Assembly (NCBI GenBank): GCA_035610365.1
Contig: CM069432.1
Coordinates: 187,225,027 to 187,289,026 of the forward strand
Origin: Aquatica leii
Lineage: Eukaryota; Arthropoda; Insecta; Coleoptera; Lampyridae
Reading direction: 5' to 3'
Length of the DNA: 64,000 nt
Shown one piece after another: positions 24,341 through 35,699 of the stretch. The translations under genes were made by a program, and so were the position numbers. Under the pieces are notes generated by a model. It ran no database searches. It saw nothing but the letters and a program-made list of their open reading frames with translations, and had not been told where the DNA came from. Positions within the stretch are counted from its first letter, which is position 1; the number at the start of each line of letters is the position of its first letter.

Positions 24341-26185
24341 TTGCATGGGCTAGGTAACGGATACGTGCTTTAAGAGCACGCGGTTCAGCAAGGCACCTAA
24401 AACCAAATTGGTGAAAAAAGGACTTTGACAAGCAGAAGGAAATAAAAGAGGCAAAGTTAGTCAATTAGCGACGACAAAAAATAAACTGAAAAATGTTATT
24501 CAAACTAATAATAATAAAATAAATGACTAAAATACATGCAATATTAAATATAAAAACTAAATACCTGCTTCGTCATTCCATACTTGTAAAGAAAATTAAA
24601 ATAAAACCATGCAAATACGTTAGAAAGTAAATTAACATTTTTTTACTGTACACTCTCCGTGCAAAATGTCTATAAATGTTTACATCAGGCACCAGTTTGA
24701 GGGTGGTCTGATGGGAATCTGGGGGTTGACAGTAGATAACAGGGCACTCCAATCACATTGAATTTGCGACAAGCGAGAATCCGATGTGCCGAAGTGTCAG
24801 TAACGTCGTCGTGTATCTTATTAAAAAGTGTTCTTTTAAAGAGTTTACTTAGTTCTGATAACAAAGTTATAACAAAGTGATTAGCTTACAAGTTTTCTAG
24901 CTGGTAGAAAAATAACCAATTTGTATGCAAGAGTTGAACAGGTCAACAATAGTAGATGATAGAGAATCTATAACAACCGTTCGCAAAACATTACAGTGTA
25001 TTTTGTCAAGGAGCTTTATTTTTAAAAATTTACCGTTAAATCGTCGCTAGTGACCACTTAGTCCTGTCGGAAAATGCTTTACAAAAGAGATCGGGATCTT
25101 ATTTGGGCATGAAAGGCGTTGTCCGTCGAAAGATCGTCGTCTAGGAATAATGTGGAAACTATTACTCTAAACGTGTCTTGTTCTGAGATGGTGTATCTGT
25201 CGCCGTCTTTGACATTGGAACGCGGTTAGATCAACAGGAACTTCTGGGAGGATAACATGTAAACTAAACCCAACGGACTCGTTGCCAAGATTTTTTCTAC
25301 GAAACTTTGCCAGAAGCTATACTTGTTGTCTTCACTGCCAGTTTGTACCGGTAAAGCGCGATCTTATACGAAGCAAGCTATTGATGTTTTATGTCTACAG
25401 GGGCTTTTTAATGGTGTATTCGCAAACAACGCACCGCTCGCTTTAACCTGTCTAACTTAGGACTCCACCACGGTACTTCGGCTTTAGATCTTATGCGTAT
25501 GCTGTTTAAGCTACGTTGGCAAGAATCTAAGATCATCCTGGTCAACTTATCAATGATGACGTCTACAGATTTGAAATCGTGGCACAATTCACTAATGGAA
25601 GATAAAAAGGAATTAAACTAGCTATGGCATTATTTAAGCAAACGGAATCTATACGTTTGAAATCTAAGATTCTTTTAAGGATTGGTATCAAGATAGATGC
25701 ACTGTCGGTTAGATTAATCCGTATCAGCCGGTGGTCACTTTCTATCACATCTTGAATAACTCGCCAGTTTTTTATTTTTTAGGCTAAACAAAGGGACGCT
25801 AAAGTCTATATTAGTTGAACCTAAATGGTTAGCGTAAGTGAAAAGTTCATGGCAACAGTCACCGGGGAGTGCCAAAACGGCGATTTCAAGCTGAAGTCAC
25901 CTGCAATAATTGCGGAAATGCCTTTTAGTTCACGTAGAATGTTGTCTAGGTGTTGGAGATTTATACGAACATCTTCAATCGGTGGCCAATAAACGTCGAC
26001 GATTGCTAAGGAGATGTTTCCAACTGTGATCATGGTTACTGCATTGCATTCATTTGTTAAATGGCTGAGTGTCACAACTCTGACGGGTTTCAAACTATCG
26101 AAAACAATAGCCGAGTAATACTGCATAGAAGAGGGTACGGCAATTCTGTTGAAGCCGCACCAGTGAGCTTGTACCTTAAACTTGA

Positions 26186-26911
26186 GCTAAACACGTATGT
26201 TAACATTAGAATGTCTTCCGGGTTTGGACCGTGTCATAGTTGCAACCGAAGCTGCCAACGTTTCGCCCACTTTCGTAAGGGGCTTCATCAGGGCGTGAGA
26301 TAAATCGCAAAACTCAAACAAGCAATCGAAATCTAACTAAGAACTTCTCAAAAGTTAAGTTATCCACTTGTAAAACAAGCCATAACCTAAACTATGAAAA
26401 GGTAAGAAAGAAAACGATAACCTGAAAAAGCAAACGAAAATCTAACAAAGAACCACTACCGAGTTAGGTAATCAACTTGTGAACCAAGCCAGATTCTAAA
26501 CTAGGTAGAAGTGACAAGTCACTTCTACCTAGTTTAGAATCTGGCTTAGTGACAAGTCACTTCTACCTAGTTTAGAATCTGGCTTGGTTCACAAGTTGAT
26601 TACCTAACTCGGTAGTGGTTCTTTGTTAGATTTTCGTTTGCTTTTTCAGGTTATCGTTTTCTTTCTTACCTTTTCATAGTTTAGGTTATGGCTTGTTTTA
26701 CAAGTGGATAACCTAACTTTTGAGAAGTTCTTAGTTAGATTTCGATTGCTTGTTTGAGTTTTGCGATTTATCTCACGCCCTGATGAAGCCCCTTACGAAA
26801 GTGGGCGAAACGTTGGCAGCTTCGGTTGCAACTATGACACGGTCCAAACCCGGAAGACATTCTAATGTTAGTATAGATTCCGGCCGTGGAAGCCTTCGCT
26901 AAACACGTATG
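26186..26911. repeat. 14-bp direct repeats flanking the palindromic insertion
   Basis: GCTAAACACGTATG occurs at 26186-26199 and again at 26898-26911, bracketing the palindrome. Both copies lie in endonuclease coding sequence (codons for PYVFS on minus), so one copy is the original target and the other is its duplication. A duplication of this length fits target-primed retroposition rather than cut-and-paste transposition. Confidence 0.75.
26201..26870. repeat. near-perfect 670-bp palindrome
   Basis: The left arm (26201-26514) and right arm (26555-26870) are reverse complements with about one difference over some 314 bases. The centre has GAAGTGACAAGTCACTTC, and a 38-bp unit ending CTGGCTTA is tandemly duplicated there (26511-26586). 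Each arm contains two diverged direct repeats about 108 bp apart, starting GCAATCGAAATCTAACTAAG and GCAAACGAAAATCTAACAAA. Near the outer end each arm carries CTGATGAAGCCCC and GGGCGAAACGTTGG. No coding capacity is seen. It is the body of an insertion into the endonuclease of copy A. Confidence 0.92.
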
Positions 26912-27139
26912 GCTCTTGGGTCAGTAGTATGTCGATATTCTTGTCGGAAAAGAAACTCATTGCTTCGAAAGTCACAACACGTGAATTGCGAAGATTCACT
27001 TGCGCAAACCTCAAAGTTAATTGAGTTAATTAAGCGTCGAGTATTTTCAGGTAGGTTGGGCAGGTGTTGGATCCAAGTTGACATTTTGACCTAGGTGAGA
27101 ATATCCGAAATAAAAGAGTAGGCGTTACGCCCTTTCTGA

Positions 27140-28900
27140 GAAGTGTCCTACAACCGCTGCCATTCATCCAAGATCAAGACTTTTAAGTGACTCTTAGCCA
27201 TTGAAAAGGACGGCAAGTCGTTGAGCAAAACGTGATGGTCAGAGAAATTGTACGTATCAGCCTTGCCAAAAACTTTGGTGCAGTAAATTTTCTGCAAAAG
27301 GAGCTGTAGAGGAGGATGCTTAAATAAAACACAAAGGGTACTTACGGGAACGGTGCGATAAGCCCTGAGGATAGTTCTAAAGAATAGAGATTCGAGCGAA
27401 GCCAGTTTCCTGACCACGTGGAAATGTCGAAGTGTGTGGTACCAAATGTCTAGGTCATGGGTATAACTGCACTGTTAAACATATTCGAAAGTTATTTTTT
27501 GTGTAGGTGTTATCTCAACCGTGAGTATTTGTAGAATAAGTGCAAGACGCTGTTACACTTGTCTACCATGAATGCGCAGTGTTTTACAAAACTCAGTCTA
27601 TCGTCAAGCAAAAGTCCGAGGTATTTGAATTCGAAAACCCTACGGACGGGAATGTTGTTGAGGTGCAGTGAAGAATCTTGTTTTAAAGTGAAGCCGAAAA
27701 CTATGTACTTAGTCTTGTCCGCTGAAACCGTCAGTTTGTTGCTGCCAGCCCAGTTTGTCACTATGTATAGGCATGTATTGGATTTTGCCTCTAAGTCTAG
27801 TCTAGAAGTTGCGGACACCGTGACAGTGATGTTGTCCGCGTATGCAAAATTGTCGCAGTTTGCTGGTAGTTCGGTACTAAGTCGTTTACAACCAGATTCC
27901 ACAAGGTCGGCCCAAAAACTGAGCCTTGTGCACACCTCTTTGGCAGTCGTTTGGCATAAACAGAATGGGATACGTTCGAGGAATAAGTTATCGATCTGTT
28001 CAATAAATAACTACGAATGACGCGCGTGGCGCTAACAGGTACTCTCTTTACGGCGAGAGCTTTTATTATTAAAAGCCACTATATGTTGTTGACCGCTCCA
28101 GATATGTCAACGAAAATTGCAAGTTTGTACTTGGAAACGTTCGGTCGTACATTCGTCATTAATCTACGTGCGGCGTTAGTCGTCGTTTTGCCTGGAACGA
28201 AGCCATATTGACTGGGATAGAAAACAATTTGTGGAGGAATCACGTCATGAATCTTTTTGAGAAGCACACGTTAACAAGTTTGCCAAGTTCTGATAACAGA
28301 GTTATCGGACGTACAAGTTGGGATTTACAAGATCCTTCTTCCCAGGTGTTAGAATGGTGATGAGTTTACCAGCTTTCCAGATAGTAGGAAAATAACCACA
28401 TTTAACGCATGAGTTGAACAAATCAACGATCGTAAAAGAGGGAGAATCTTCCACAATTATACGTAAGGCATTACAATGTATTCAGTCAGATACAGAAGCC
28501 TTGTTTTTAGGAATTCTACTAGCCACAGCTGCTATATCGTCGCTAGTGACCACCCAGTTCTGTTGGGATCTTATTTGCAAATCAGTGCGGGATCTTATTT
28601 GAGCATGCAAAAGAATATCTGTCGTCGGATCGTCGTTAGGAAACAATGAGCAAACAATAGCTTTAATCGTCTTGTATTGTAAGATAATGTATCTGTCGCC
28701 GTCTAAGACAATGAAACACGGTTGGATCGACAAGAACCTACGAGAGGACAACCTGTAAACTAACCCCCACGGGCTGGACGCCAAGCTTTTTTTAACAAAT
28801 CTATCTAAAGCTATACTTTGCTGTCTTCACTGCCAGTTTGTACCGGTAAAGCGTGGCCTTATAAGAAGCAAGCCATTGAGGTTTTAAGTCTGCTGAAAAC
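27140..28900 (-). pseudogene. non-LTR retrotransposon copy B (linker and reverse transcriptase)
   Basis: On minus from 28784: LHAQIRSRTDLQIRSQQNW and VVTSDDIAAVASRIPKNKAS; then QYGFVPGKTTTNAARRLMTN and KYKLAIFVDISGAVNNI (28267-28079); then the palm with NFAYADNITVTVSATSRLD, where the usual second catalytic Asp is Asn; then HLNNIPVRRVFEFKYLGLLL (27935-27510); and a post-RT segment KLASLESLFFRTILRAYRTV to about 27148. It is the same family as copy A and lies head-to-tail with it. Stops and frameshifts throughout. Confidence 0.75.
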
Positions 28901-28904
28901 TTGA

Positions 28905-30015
28905 CATTATTTGACCATAAAAAATTACAAACCTTTTTATTAATGGAAAATTGGCATTTCTTAAAAAAATTGAATATAGATGAAGTTTTTACAAAATTTA
29001 TAAATCACCTAAACTATTACATTAATAAAGTTACGATTTGGAAAAAAATTAAAACAAAAAAATACAAAAACAGAAAACCTTGGGTAACTAAAAAAGTTAT
29101 TGAAGAAATTTGTAACAGAGACGATCTATACAAGATATACTATAAAGATAAAAGTAATGTACAAGCCCGTAACAATTATAAAGTTTATAGAACAAAGGTG
29201 ACTAATTTAATTCGTAAGACTAAAATGGATTATTTTAAACAAAAAATTGAGAAATGCGAATCAGTAAAAGATATATGGACTTTGTCAAAAAAAGCTCTAA
29301 ACTTAAAACAAAAAAGTTCTTTGATAAATCAATTAATGACTAAGAATGAAGAAAGTGTAAGTGAACATGTAGATATAGCTAATGAACTTAATACTTACTT
29401 TATAACAATCGGAGAAACACTAGCTAATAATTTAAAGCAAGACAAAAACTATAAAATGCCTATAGAGCCTTTAGTATCATCTTATTTATGGACACCGATA
29501 ACAAAAAATGTTTTTAAAGAGATAAATTTATTAAAATTAAACAAATCAGCGGGTAATGATGGTTTAACTCCCAAAATAATAAAATTTATGGCACCATTCA
29601 TAGTTGTTCCTCTAGTTACACTTTACAATAAGTCTTTAGTTATTGGGTATTTTCCTTCAGCATTTAAAAAAACTATAATAAAGCCACTACACAAAGGAGG
29701 CCCTGCCAACTGCGTAAGTAACTACCGTCCAATTGCAATAACGTCTATTTTATCTAAAGTATTTGAAAAACTAATTAAAAACCAACTTATTAAGTATTTA
29801 GAAAAATACAACATAATAAGCCACTACCAATTTGGATTTAGAGCACAAAAAAGTACAAATGATGCGTTGGCGGAACTAACATCAAGCATTTATGATAACT
29901 TAGACACAAATCTTTACCATCAGTTGCGGCATTTTTTGATTTAGCTAAAGCATTTGACACTGTTTGTCACCAGGTATTACTAGATAAACTTGAATTATTC
30001 GGTGCTTATGTAGTG
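28905..30015 (+). pseudogene. CR1/Jockey-like reverse transcriptase fragment
   Basis: A long open frame (28901-29944) carries the linker (KNRKPWVTKKVIEEICNRDD, YFITIGETLANNL) and RT blocks: LNKSAGNDGLTPKIIKFMAP, GYFPSAFKKTIIKPLHKGG, NYRPIAITSILSKVFEKLI and SHYQFGFRAQKSTNDALAEL. After a frameshift near 29920 it continues FFDLAKAFDTVCHQVLLDKL to about 30015. The endonuclease and the FADD motif are missing. It abuts copy B in opposite orientation and is better preserved, so it is probably a younger truncated insertion. Confidence 0.8.
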
Positions 30016-30416
30016 ACACACGACATTGATATTGCCCTTGTTTAGGAGCCATATGGATTCATAAAGGAACAATAATAGGATTAAACTGTATAGGTAGATG
30101 GCTGCTTGTAACACAATTTGTGCACAACCCTTGCACATGCATCATTGTAAAGAATACACTAAACTTAATGGCTTTGTGAGATTCATGTTTTAGGGATCTA
30201 GTCAGCTAAAATATCTGTTGTAAAGAAGGAAGTTCTTTATCATTATCAGATCCGGTTACTTTCTTTTCGACCAGACAGCACCACCGCTACCGGAAAAAAA
30301 TCTAACGGCTGATTAACAAATCCAAAAGGTGAAAAAGTTGAAGTGAAGTGAAGTTATTGACCCTACACTTGCTAGTCCAAAGACGACTAAAGTGATAAAA
30401 ATGTGACATCTATCAG

Positions 30417-30860
30417 ATGAACTTTCTTTATCTAATCATAGATACATTTGATTCAACATTGAAACGGGCACCCAAAAGAAACTACGAATCAGCAAGAAAA
30501 ATAATCAATACTGAAAACGTAAAATGGGGAATCAATACATTCAAACCTTTTCAGTTTCCAGGAGCGAATGGAATTTATTCCATCATGCTGCAAAAAAGAT
30601 TTGCTGCTCTGCGAAACGCAGTATACAAAATTTTTAGAGCCAACTTTGCACTTTTGCATATACCATACAGCTGGCGGATTGTCAAGGTAGTATTTATACC
30701 AAAGCTAGGGAGATCTACGTACGTCTAGGCAAAATCTTACTAATCAGCTTGACTTCTTTCATGTTAAAACTACTTGAAAATGTAGTCGTCAAGTACATAT
30801 AAGATCGAAACCAGTACACATACCAATCCGGAAAATCTTAAGCACTTTCTGGACCTATGA
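30417..30860 (+). pseudogene. second, LOA/R1-like reverse transcriptase fragment
   Basis: The frame includes NTENVKWGINTFKPFQFPGA, NGIYSIMLQKRFAALRNAVY and YSWRIVKVVFIPKLGR, matching the block of APE-type RTs that normally reads PGPDGIFP...IP..W+..+VVFIPKPGK. Beyond 30728 stops appear, but YTYQSGKS near 30820 matches the next conserved block. It is distinct in sequence from copies A and B. Confidence 0.65.
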
Positions 30861-31245
30861 TACAAATAACTATTTCAAACACACACAAAAAACAATATTT
30901 TTAGAATAGTTATTTGATTAATAGTATATTATATATTATTATAGCACTACCAACAATATTGTACCGCGAGACGCTAAGCTAACAAATAAAAACTACTTTT
31001 TTGTCAGGATATCTATTTTTTGCTGTGAATAATAGATGTACTAAAGTGCTTCTTAGAACGTTTATAATTTTTAGAATATATTCAACTATAGTATTTTGGT
31101 AAAATTGTGACTTTTGAAGTCGTAATCTTGAATTTTTGAAAGAAAAACTTTCTCGAACGTTGAACGTGGTTCACCTTAAAACGGTGAATGTCACATTCTT
31201 GAAAATGTTGTTACGTTGTTTTCCTCGTAACAAAAAAAACTGCTG

Positions 31246-31830
31246 TGATCACCACACGACTTTCCTATAAGGAATGATAAAGGAAGGTTATGTTGTCATA
31301 AAACCACTTTGAAGTGATATTTACACGTTTGTAGTGACTTCCTAGCGTGCTATAATTTTTTTAAATTTTTCTCTTTAATTTCATTAAGATATAACCGAAA
31401 TATGGCAAATTAAGCTTATGATGTCATATTGAATAACCTCTAATATCTAATACTGTTAATGTTAGAACATTTTTTATTTAATTAAAATGTTAGGAAGAAT
31501 AAATTATCTCTATAAGAAATTATAAAAATAATTCGAATTATTTACATACGTACAAATTTATATAAGAAAAACTGTTAAAAATGGCGGATACACCGACTTT
31601 CGGTTTCTTTATCAGACCCATCTTTTGATAGAACCGAGAGAATATGAAAAGCCAGTTCCATACCAAATTTTAAGTTACTAGGACTTTTGGTTCACACATA
31701 CACAGATATCCAATTTTTTTTTGTCAAAAATACATCTTTCTGATTCAGGAGACCTTGAAACCTATAATTATACAGAAAAAAAACCTTGAAAAAAAAATTG
31801 CGATCGCTATACTTATAGGAAAGTAAAAAA
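31246..31830. repeat. dispersed non-coding repeat, copy 1 (relative at 54905-55185)
   Basis: CCACACGACTTTCCTATAAG with GGAATGATAAAGGAA recurs at 54916-54948 in the same orientation. GGCGGATACACCGACTTTCG with GTTTCTTTATCAGACCCATC recurs near 55120-55170 in the opposite orientation, as does the segment with CGCTATACTT and GAAAGTAAAA. The mixed orientation suggests an element with inverted ends or an internal inversion. Family unknown. Confidence 0.55.
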
Positions 31831-31899
31831 GAAAGCGACGACTAACTCAGTTGTTCCAGAGATGGAGTCGTAAGCTTCGTAGTGTTAGATTATAAACTG

Positions 31900-33240
31900 A
31901 ATCTAAAAAAAACGCCAAACGATGAAAGACTAAAATGAGAGACACCGTTTAAATCTACCCGCAACTAGAAAAGAACAAACGACAAGACAGAAGTGGTAAC
32001 ACAAAATATATATTTATTTTATCACAGACAGTATTTTAAACGAGACGAAGAAGGGACATAAGCATAGTTATATAAATTTGATCAAACATTAGCACGTAGG
32101 TCGGTATCCCAGACAAAATATAAACTACGCTCTTCAGTGGACAACACGTCGTACAGCAAAGTGATCTAGTCGGTCTAACTTTTACATTTAAAGAAAGAAT
32201 GACTGTACATTTGTAAATCAAAATACAAACGTACAAAAATCGAAAGTTTAGAGAATTAAAGCGCGCACCGTATTATAATATGCTACACAACAAAAAGATT
32301 TTAACATTAATTGTGATTACAACCTAGCATGTACGTACGGTCGACTGACCACCAAACTATTATGAATTAAAGTAAAAATGTAATAGATACAATTAGTTTC
32401 TTCTAGGTATGGACTAGCTAACACATATCCTGTCAGCATTACCTAAAATTCAATTAAAGCCTAATCAAAAAACATAAATTTTGTTATTTGTTTTTGCAAA
32501 AATATCTTGCAATATGTATTTTACTCGTATCCAACCCTCCAAGAAATATTATTTATAGCGACAAGATGTCATCATGAAAATTTTTCTAATTGTAACATCT
32601 GTTTATTATCTGCACAGACAAAGGCATGTGTGGGGCATGGAAACCTGCTACAGATAATTACGAAAGAATAAAATTAAACCACAAAACAATAAATAATATC
32701 TTACTTCTAATACAGACTTTCACTCAGTATTCGATTGCAATTCATATGGAAGTGTGTGAAATACTTAACAATGAAAGCTTTATTGGGCGTACACAACTCT
32801 AGAAGATATCTGCGTTCTTCAAACTTTACCGGAAGAATAAAATCGTGTTTGACAATTTGACTAGCCCTACTCCAACAACGAAAAGTAGGCGTATCGAGAA
32901 CAAATTTTAGATTAGAGAATTTTTAACATAACAATGTGACTGTAAACTTTTTCGTGTCTGTAAACATATGTCCCAAAATATAGTGTGACGTGGTCACTCC
33001 ATATGTTTTAGTATTTAATATTAAATTTATTTTGCAGGTACTACTGCGCTACCAAGCTTACAAAAACCCCGGAAAATATGCGAACTAATTTAAAGGACAA
33101 ATTGTGTCGGACAATCATATAGCGCGATTTGTTAAAATACATTTAAAATCATAAGCATTTATTTATTAATTTTGTCGACATTTTGGTTTCTATTTACGTT
33201 GTTATTTTAACTTTTTATATTACTTTTTGCTTTTATATTT
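31900..33240. other. intergenic, nothing recognised
   Basis: AT-rich DNA with short chance frames only. I see no conserved protein block or repeat pair here. Confidence 0.4.
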
Positions 33241-33249
33241 GAATTTTCG

Positions 33250-33985
33250 TCTTGATTATGAACAAATCTGTTCTTTTTAGAACAATATACTCCAATTTAC
33301 CTTTAAAACATTTGGTAAGTATTTTTAGGTTAAAATTATTTCTAATTAATTTGTAACACAAAAAAAGTTATTTATTGTTGGTTATAGTAAAAAAACAGCA
33401 ATCATTAAAATAAAATGTTGTATTACAGTTTAAATCCATGTAAAGCAGAACCCGAAAAGTCGTTCATTCGAAAGCACGAAACATTATTTGTAATGTCATC
33501 GATTTCTTCGATAAACAGAAAGCATACGGTCAATGGATATATTCAATCAAAAAAACTTCTGTAATTGTTGCTGCTGCGATTGGGAAATCTTTAAGTTTTA
33601 TTAAGAAAATTTGTAGAGAATCTAATGTTGCCGGTGTTTTGTAAAAAGAAAAATTGCAATAAATAATGTGGTACAACGAGGAATTGATATTGAAAATTTA
33701 GTTCGAAAAGCATTTTCTAAAATTACAAATGAAGATTGGGAAAAAACAGTGTAATAAGTGACACATTATTACACTGTTTTTTCTCAATCTTCATTTGTAA
33801 TTTTAGAAAATGCATTTCGGTTTCTTTTTTTTCTAAAATTACAAATGAAGATTGGGAAAAAACAGTGTAATAATGTGTCACACCTTCGTGAAGAAATGTG
33901 GAAAGCAGATGTCAATGTCAAAAATTAAAAAAAAAATTGGTTATGTTCGATTGTAAAATAAAAGCAAAACTCAAGCTACGGCAAC
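33250..33985 (+). pseudogene. Sailor-like transposase relic with internal rearrangement
   Basis: N-terminal pieces near 33440-33640 read RNIICNVIDFFDKQKAYGQW and similar HTH residues, comparable to residues 10-60 of the transposase at 61976. The C-terminal piece reads IENLVRKAFSKITNEDWEKT, then after a rearrangement VSHLREEMWKADVNVKN, matching EALVRKAFSDVTASDWDKH and LEQEMWQRDG of the 9670-10581 copy. The catalytic centre is deleted. GTTCTTTTTAGAACAA near 33270 resembles the leader just before the 61976 gene. Confidence 0.6.
33710..33872. repeat. direct-inverted-direct 48-bp repeat
   Basis: A 48-bp unit (33710-33757; contains ATTACAAATGAAGATTGGGA) is followed after 8 bp by its reverse complement (33766-33813, one mismatch), then by a third copy in the first orientation (33831-33872). 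All three derive from the C-terminal coding part of the Sailor-like relic, so two of them were made locally, probably by template switching or hairpin repair. Confidence 0.85.
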
Positions 33986-34428
33986 CAACTATTTAATTTT
34001 ATTTACATCAAACAAAATCGTAAATGCTTAAAACTTTTGTATTGACAATATACCTGAAGTTGTCACACGGGGTTTAGAAACCGGATTACGGAATTCATGC
34101 TATAGAAAATTATATGAATAATATTTAAAGGGCAATTAATCCAGATATGGTTGTCGCAAAAAAATCAATAAAACATTGTTGTTAATAACTTTAATTGAAC
34201 TGTAGTATATACACTAAAAAGGGGTGTGAAACTTGACAGAAAGGTTTAGGTACTCAGAGGTAGGCAATGATTATTTTTTTTAAAAATAGATCAAGTGGTA
34301 ATGACGTATCTGACGTTTTTTTTTGTTTCTACTATTTCGTTATCGTGTGTATTTCGTGCGAGTCTTGGTTAATTTTAATATTGTTATGTTTTGCGGTTCT
34401 TTAGTTTAACGTGTTTCGAGACTGTGAT

Positions 34429-34965
34429 TATGTTTAGAATGCGTCAATTAAGCGAATTCGACAGAAGTCAAATTGTTAGCTTACATGAAGATGGTTTTTT
34501 GTGCAGAGAAATTGTAAATCGTCTTAATTAGAACCAATCCGCTATCCGTTTTTATCAAACGTGGACTAGGAAAAGTTAGGATTGTCGTAGACAAGCATCT
34601 GAAGGACAGAGTCAAATAAATGAGGTACAGGAGCGTCAGTTTTGATTTATGGCAATAAGAGACCGATTTTTCAGAACCAGATCAATCGCCGATCAATACT
34701 TTGGTACTGAAGGTCGTTCTGTAACCTTTCGAACCGTTTACCACCAAATCAGAAGTTTTGGATTGCAATCCTATCGGCCACATCTTGTGCTCCACTGACG
34801 GTTCAACACCGACATCAACGTTTGGAATGGTTTAGGTCGCGACTCTACTGTAATCTGGAATGGCAGAGAGTAGTTTTTAGTGATACATCCCGATTCTGTT
34901 TGGGAATGCATGATAGCCGTATGAGAGTGTGGCGAAGACGTGAGAAGCGGCGCAATAGATTTTTT
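34429..34965 (+). pseudogene. Tc1-like transposase, degraded
   Basis: Frames on plus show MRQLSEFDRSQIVSLHEDGF and REIVNRLN (first HTH), RFFRTRSIADQYFG, TFRTVYHQIRSFGLQSYRPH (second HTH), then NWNGRE-like and SDTSRFCLGMHDSRMRVWRR around the first-Asp block, where the usual SDESRF reads SDTSRF. Stops occur from 34530 on. The last third, with the second Asp and the Glu, is missing. Ends not found. Confidence 0.75.
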
Positions 34966-34969
34966 TAAG

Positions 34970-35566
34970 AACTTTTAGCATCGCAGCTTGAATAACAAAA
35001 CTTTAATTAAATTGTAATCTTTTTTGCCTATAACCTCGCCTTGAAGAAATTCTCTTCTCGCTTATCATCAAGAATTTGTTGTTGTTTTTAGAAAGTGTTT
35101 TAATGGTAAATATAATTAGTAGTTAACGTACATTCTTGTTAATATCCCAAGTAATATCTTCTGCGATAACAAATAGACCAGGAATATCTATATTTTCTTC
35201 TATCGTTACAGATGTTGAAATTTCAATATTTTTTTTGTTAATGATTTTTTTTTACTTCAGTGTGGACTACTTTCTGTGCCATTTAAAAATTTTTTTTTTA
35301 GAAATTTTGTTTTTTAAATTTATTCTTCGATTTTTCTAGGTCTACAAAAACGAAAAGTTTTCGACTCTAATGAAAATTCATACCAAAGAAATTTGAAGAA
35401 ATTATTTTACTTCGCTTCATTGAGTGGATGCTTTTTCAGCTCCTCCCGATATAAAATTAAGAGTTGAAGTTACTTCTTCCCAAAATGTATTTTCTTGTTA
35501 TTTTCATACCAGCAATGTAAAAAATGGTCGAAACATGTCAATTTATGTAGAAGCGTTTTATTATGT
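34970..35566. other. AT-rich DNA, nothing recognised
   Basis: T-rich DNA with hydrophobic chance frames (for example 35136-35339). No family match. Confidence 0.35.
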
Positions 35567-35690
35567 CGTGAAATGTGACCTTGAGTTGAAAATCGGAATT
35601 AATAAACTAAAAATTGAAAATTTGACAAGTCTAAGTGAATGTTTTGCAAAATGGTTGTAAGACCGATGATAGCAACATTTTGTGGTAAAT
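35567..35690 (+). repeat. dispersed repeat, copy 2
   Basis: It matches 16784-17062 in the same orientation, sharing TGACCTTGAGTTGAAAATCG then AATTAATAAACTAAAA and TTTGACAAGTCTA, and ending GTTGTAAGACCGATGATAGC. It is shorter than copy 1, lacking about 170 internal bases. Confidence 0.65.
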
Positions 35691-35699
35691 AATAATAAC

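Larger units (their letters stand above)
24820..27135 (-). pseudogene. non-LTR retrotransposon copy A (endonuclease and RT start), interrupted
   Basis: On minus, from about 27010, the frame reads QVNLRNSRVVTFEAMSFFSD and NIDILLTQEPYVFSEGFHGR, the start of an AP-type endonuclease. A 698-bp palindromic insertion follows. The domain then resumes at about 26190 and reads SLKPVRVVTLSHLTNECNAV, NISLAIVDVYWPP, GISAIIAGDF and SDHRLIRINL down to 25563. The linker and early RT continue, degraded, to about 24830 and match copy B. This layout fits R1/LOA-like elements. Multiple frameshifts and stops; dead. Confidence 0.7.

Noticed and set aside
26761-26860. A complete hammerhead ribozyme
   Set aside because: The core CTGATGA/GAAA is present, but stem I cannot be paired and no fitting cleavage triplet follows stem III, so it is kept only as a motif-level finding.
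27559-28602. Plus-strand frames of 60-150 codons opposite the non-LTR copy B
   Set aside because: They are antisense to recognisable reverse transcriptase blocks on minus.
35136-35339. Hydrophobic 67-codon frame
   Set aside because: T-rich DNA gives Phe/Leu/Ile frames by chance; no upstream context.
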